Positions 6,782 to 6,998 of a stretch of 6,998 nucleotides of DNA are shown in pieces. Origin of the DNA: an uncultured Selenomonadaceae bacterium (lineage in GTDB: Bacteria; Bacillota; Negativicutes; Selenomonadales; Selenomonadaceae). A program made the translations under genes and the position numbers. A model generated the notes under the pieces. That model had not been told where the DNA came from, ran no database searches, and saw only the letters and a list, made by a program, of their open reading frames with translations. The stretch covers positions 5,516 through 12,513 of the forward strand of contig CAJOFG010000053.1 of the NCBI GenBank assembly GCA_905233965.1, read 5' to 3'. Every line of letters begins with the position of its first letter. Position 1 is the stretch's first letter.

Positions 6782-6818
6782 TCTCCGGGAATTTTGAATT
6801 ACCTTTCCGGAGATTTTT
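6782..6818 (+). terminator. Terminator-like hairpin in the ubiX leader / divergent intergenic region
   Basis: TCTCCGG (6782-6788) pairs with CCGGAGA (6807-6813), a seven-base-pair stem with an 18-base loop, followed by TTTTT (6814-6818) on the plus strand. No plus-strand gene ends just upstream, so it could stop read-through before the promoter at 6852. On the minus strand it would form in the untranslated leader of ubiX, about 40 bases before the start. The role is uncertain; the loop is long for an efficient terminator. Confidence 0.35.
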
Positions 6819-6851
6819 GAGCAAAAAAAATTTCCGGGACAAAAAATTTCC

Positions 6852-6880
6852 TTGAATTATGTATTCCGTTCGGATAAAAT
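6852..6880 (+). promoter_or_regulatory. Sigma-70-type promoter for the right-edge gene
   Basis: TTGAAT (6852-6857) and TAAAAT (6875-6880) are separated by exactly 17 bases, and each differs from the consensus hexamer by one or two positions. Transcription would start near 6887, giving a leader of about 32 bases with a strong ribosome site. No operator-like inverted repeat overlaps the hexamers. Confidence 0.65.
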
Positions 6881-6918
6881 CATTCAGGTTAATTTTTAAA
6901 GAAGGGAGCCGGTTCGCG

Positions 6919-6998
6919 ATGATAAAATATTTTCCCGTTGCAGTTGCAGTAATGTTATCCTTGTCCGGATTCCAATTTGCTCAAAATCCGGATACTTT
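6919..6998 (+). CDS. N-terminus of a secreted or envelope protein (3' truncated by window)
   Basis: The ATG at 6919 is preceded by AAGGGAG (6902-6908), ten bases away, and by a good promoter. The 26 visible residues form a classic signal peptide: a short basic start (MIKYF), a hydrophobic core (VAVAVMLSLSGF) and a probable signal peptidase I site after FQFA at residue 21, before QNPD. There is no lipobox cysteine. The mature protein lies outside the window, so no function can be given. It is transcribed divergently from ubiX. Confidence 0.7.
   Translation, partial: MIKYFPVAVAVMLSLSGFQFAQNPDT

Noticed and set aside
6741..6842. N-terminal extension of UbiX of about 34 residues
   Set aside because: UbiX proteins start at the K-I-x-V-G-I-S-G segment; the extension covers hairpins and the ribosome site and shows no family similarity.
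1..6998. CRISPR array, tRNA, rRNA, insertion sequence or attachment site
   Set aside because: No regularly spaced direct repeats, cloverleaf, rRNA-like stretch, transposase or terminal inverted repeats were seen. The frequent AAAAATTT words are irregularly spaced and mostly in coding sequence.

Overview
The window looks like a piece of an anaerobic, Gram-negative-type Firmicute chromosome. My best guess is Negativicutes (Selenomonas-like). That guess rests on gene style: a short ArgA-type acetyltransferase, UbiX, a SPINDLY-like glycosyltransferase, and moderate GC broken by very frequent AAAAATTT words. No rRNA or other taxonomic marker is present, so the assignment is inference.

Layout. Positions 1-6141 are one tightly packed run of seven plus-strand genes. 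Neighbours overlap by 1-4 bases or are separated by no more than 16 bases, and no internal promoter or terminator was seen, so this is probably one operon that starts upstream of the window. In order: (1) the 3'-terminal 291 codons of a thioester-reductase domain, the kind that ends nonribosomal peptide synthetases; (2) a MATE transporter whose C-terminus carries an RsbW/SpoIIAB-like ATP-binding domain; (3) an 82-residue Nif11-like small protein; (4) a GT41 (OGT/SPINDLY-like) glycosyltransferase with a TTG start; (5) endonuclease III (nth); (6) an ArgA-like N-acetylglutamate synthase; (7) recO. A Rho-independent terminator follows recO directly.

The convergent minus-strand gene ubiX (flavin prenyltransferase) comes next. 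Between it and the right edge is a 175-base divergent intergenic region. It holds a terminator-like hairpin and a good sigma-70 promoter, which drives a plus-strand gene of which only the first 26 codons (a signal peptide) are visible.

How it may work together. Genes 1-3 look like the tail of an accessory locus: a reductase-terminated peptide or lipid assembly line, a transporter physically joined to an anti-sigma-factor-like kinase domain, and a Nif11-like small protein. Genes 4-7 shift to protein glycosylation and then housekeeping (DNA repair, arginine synthesis, recombination). The transporter-kinase fusion beside the assembly-line reductase is the most interesting part of the window. Its partners (adenylation domain, STAS protein, SpoIIE-type phosphatase) would have to lie upstream, outside the window.
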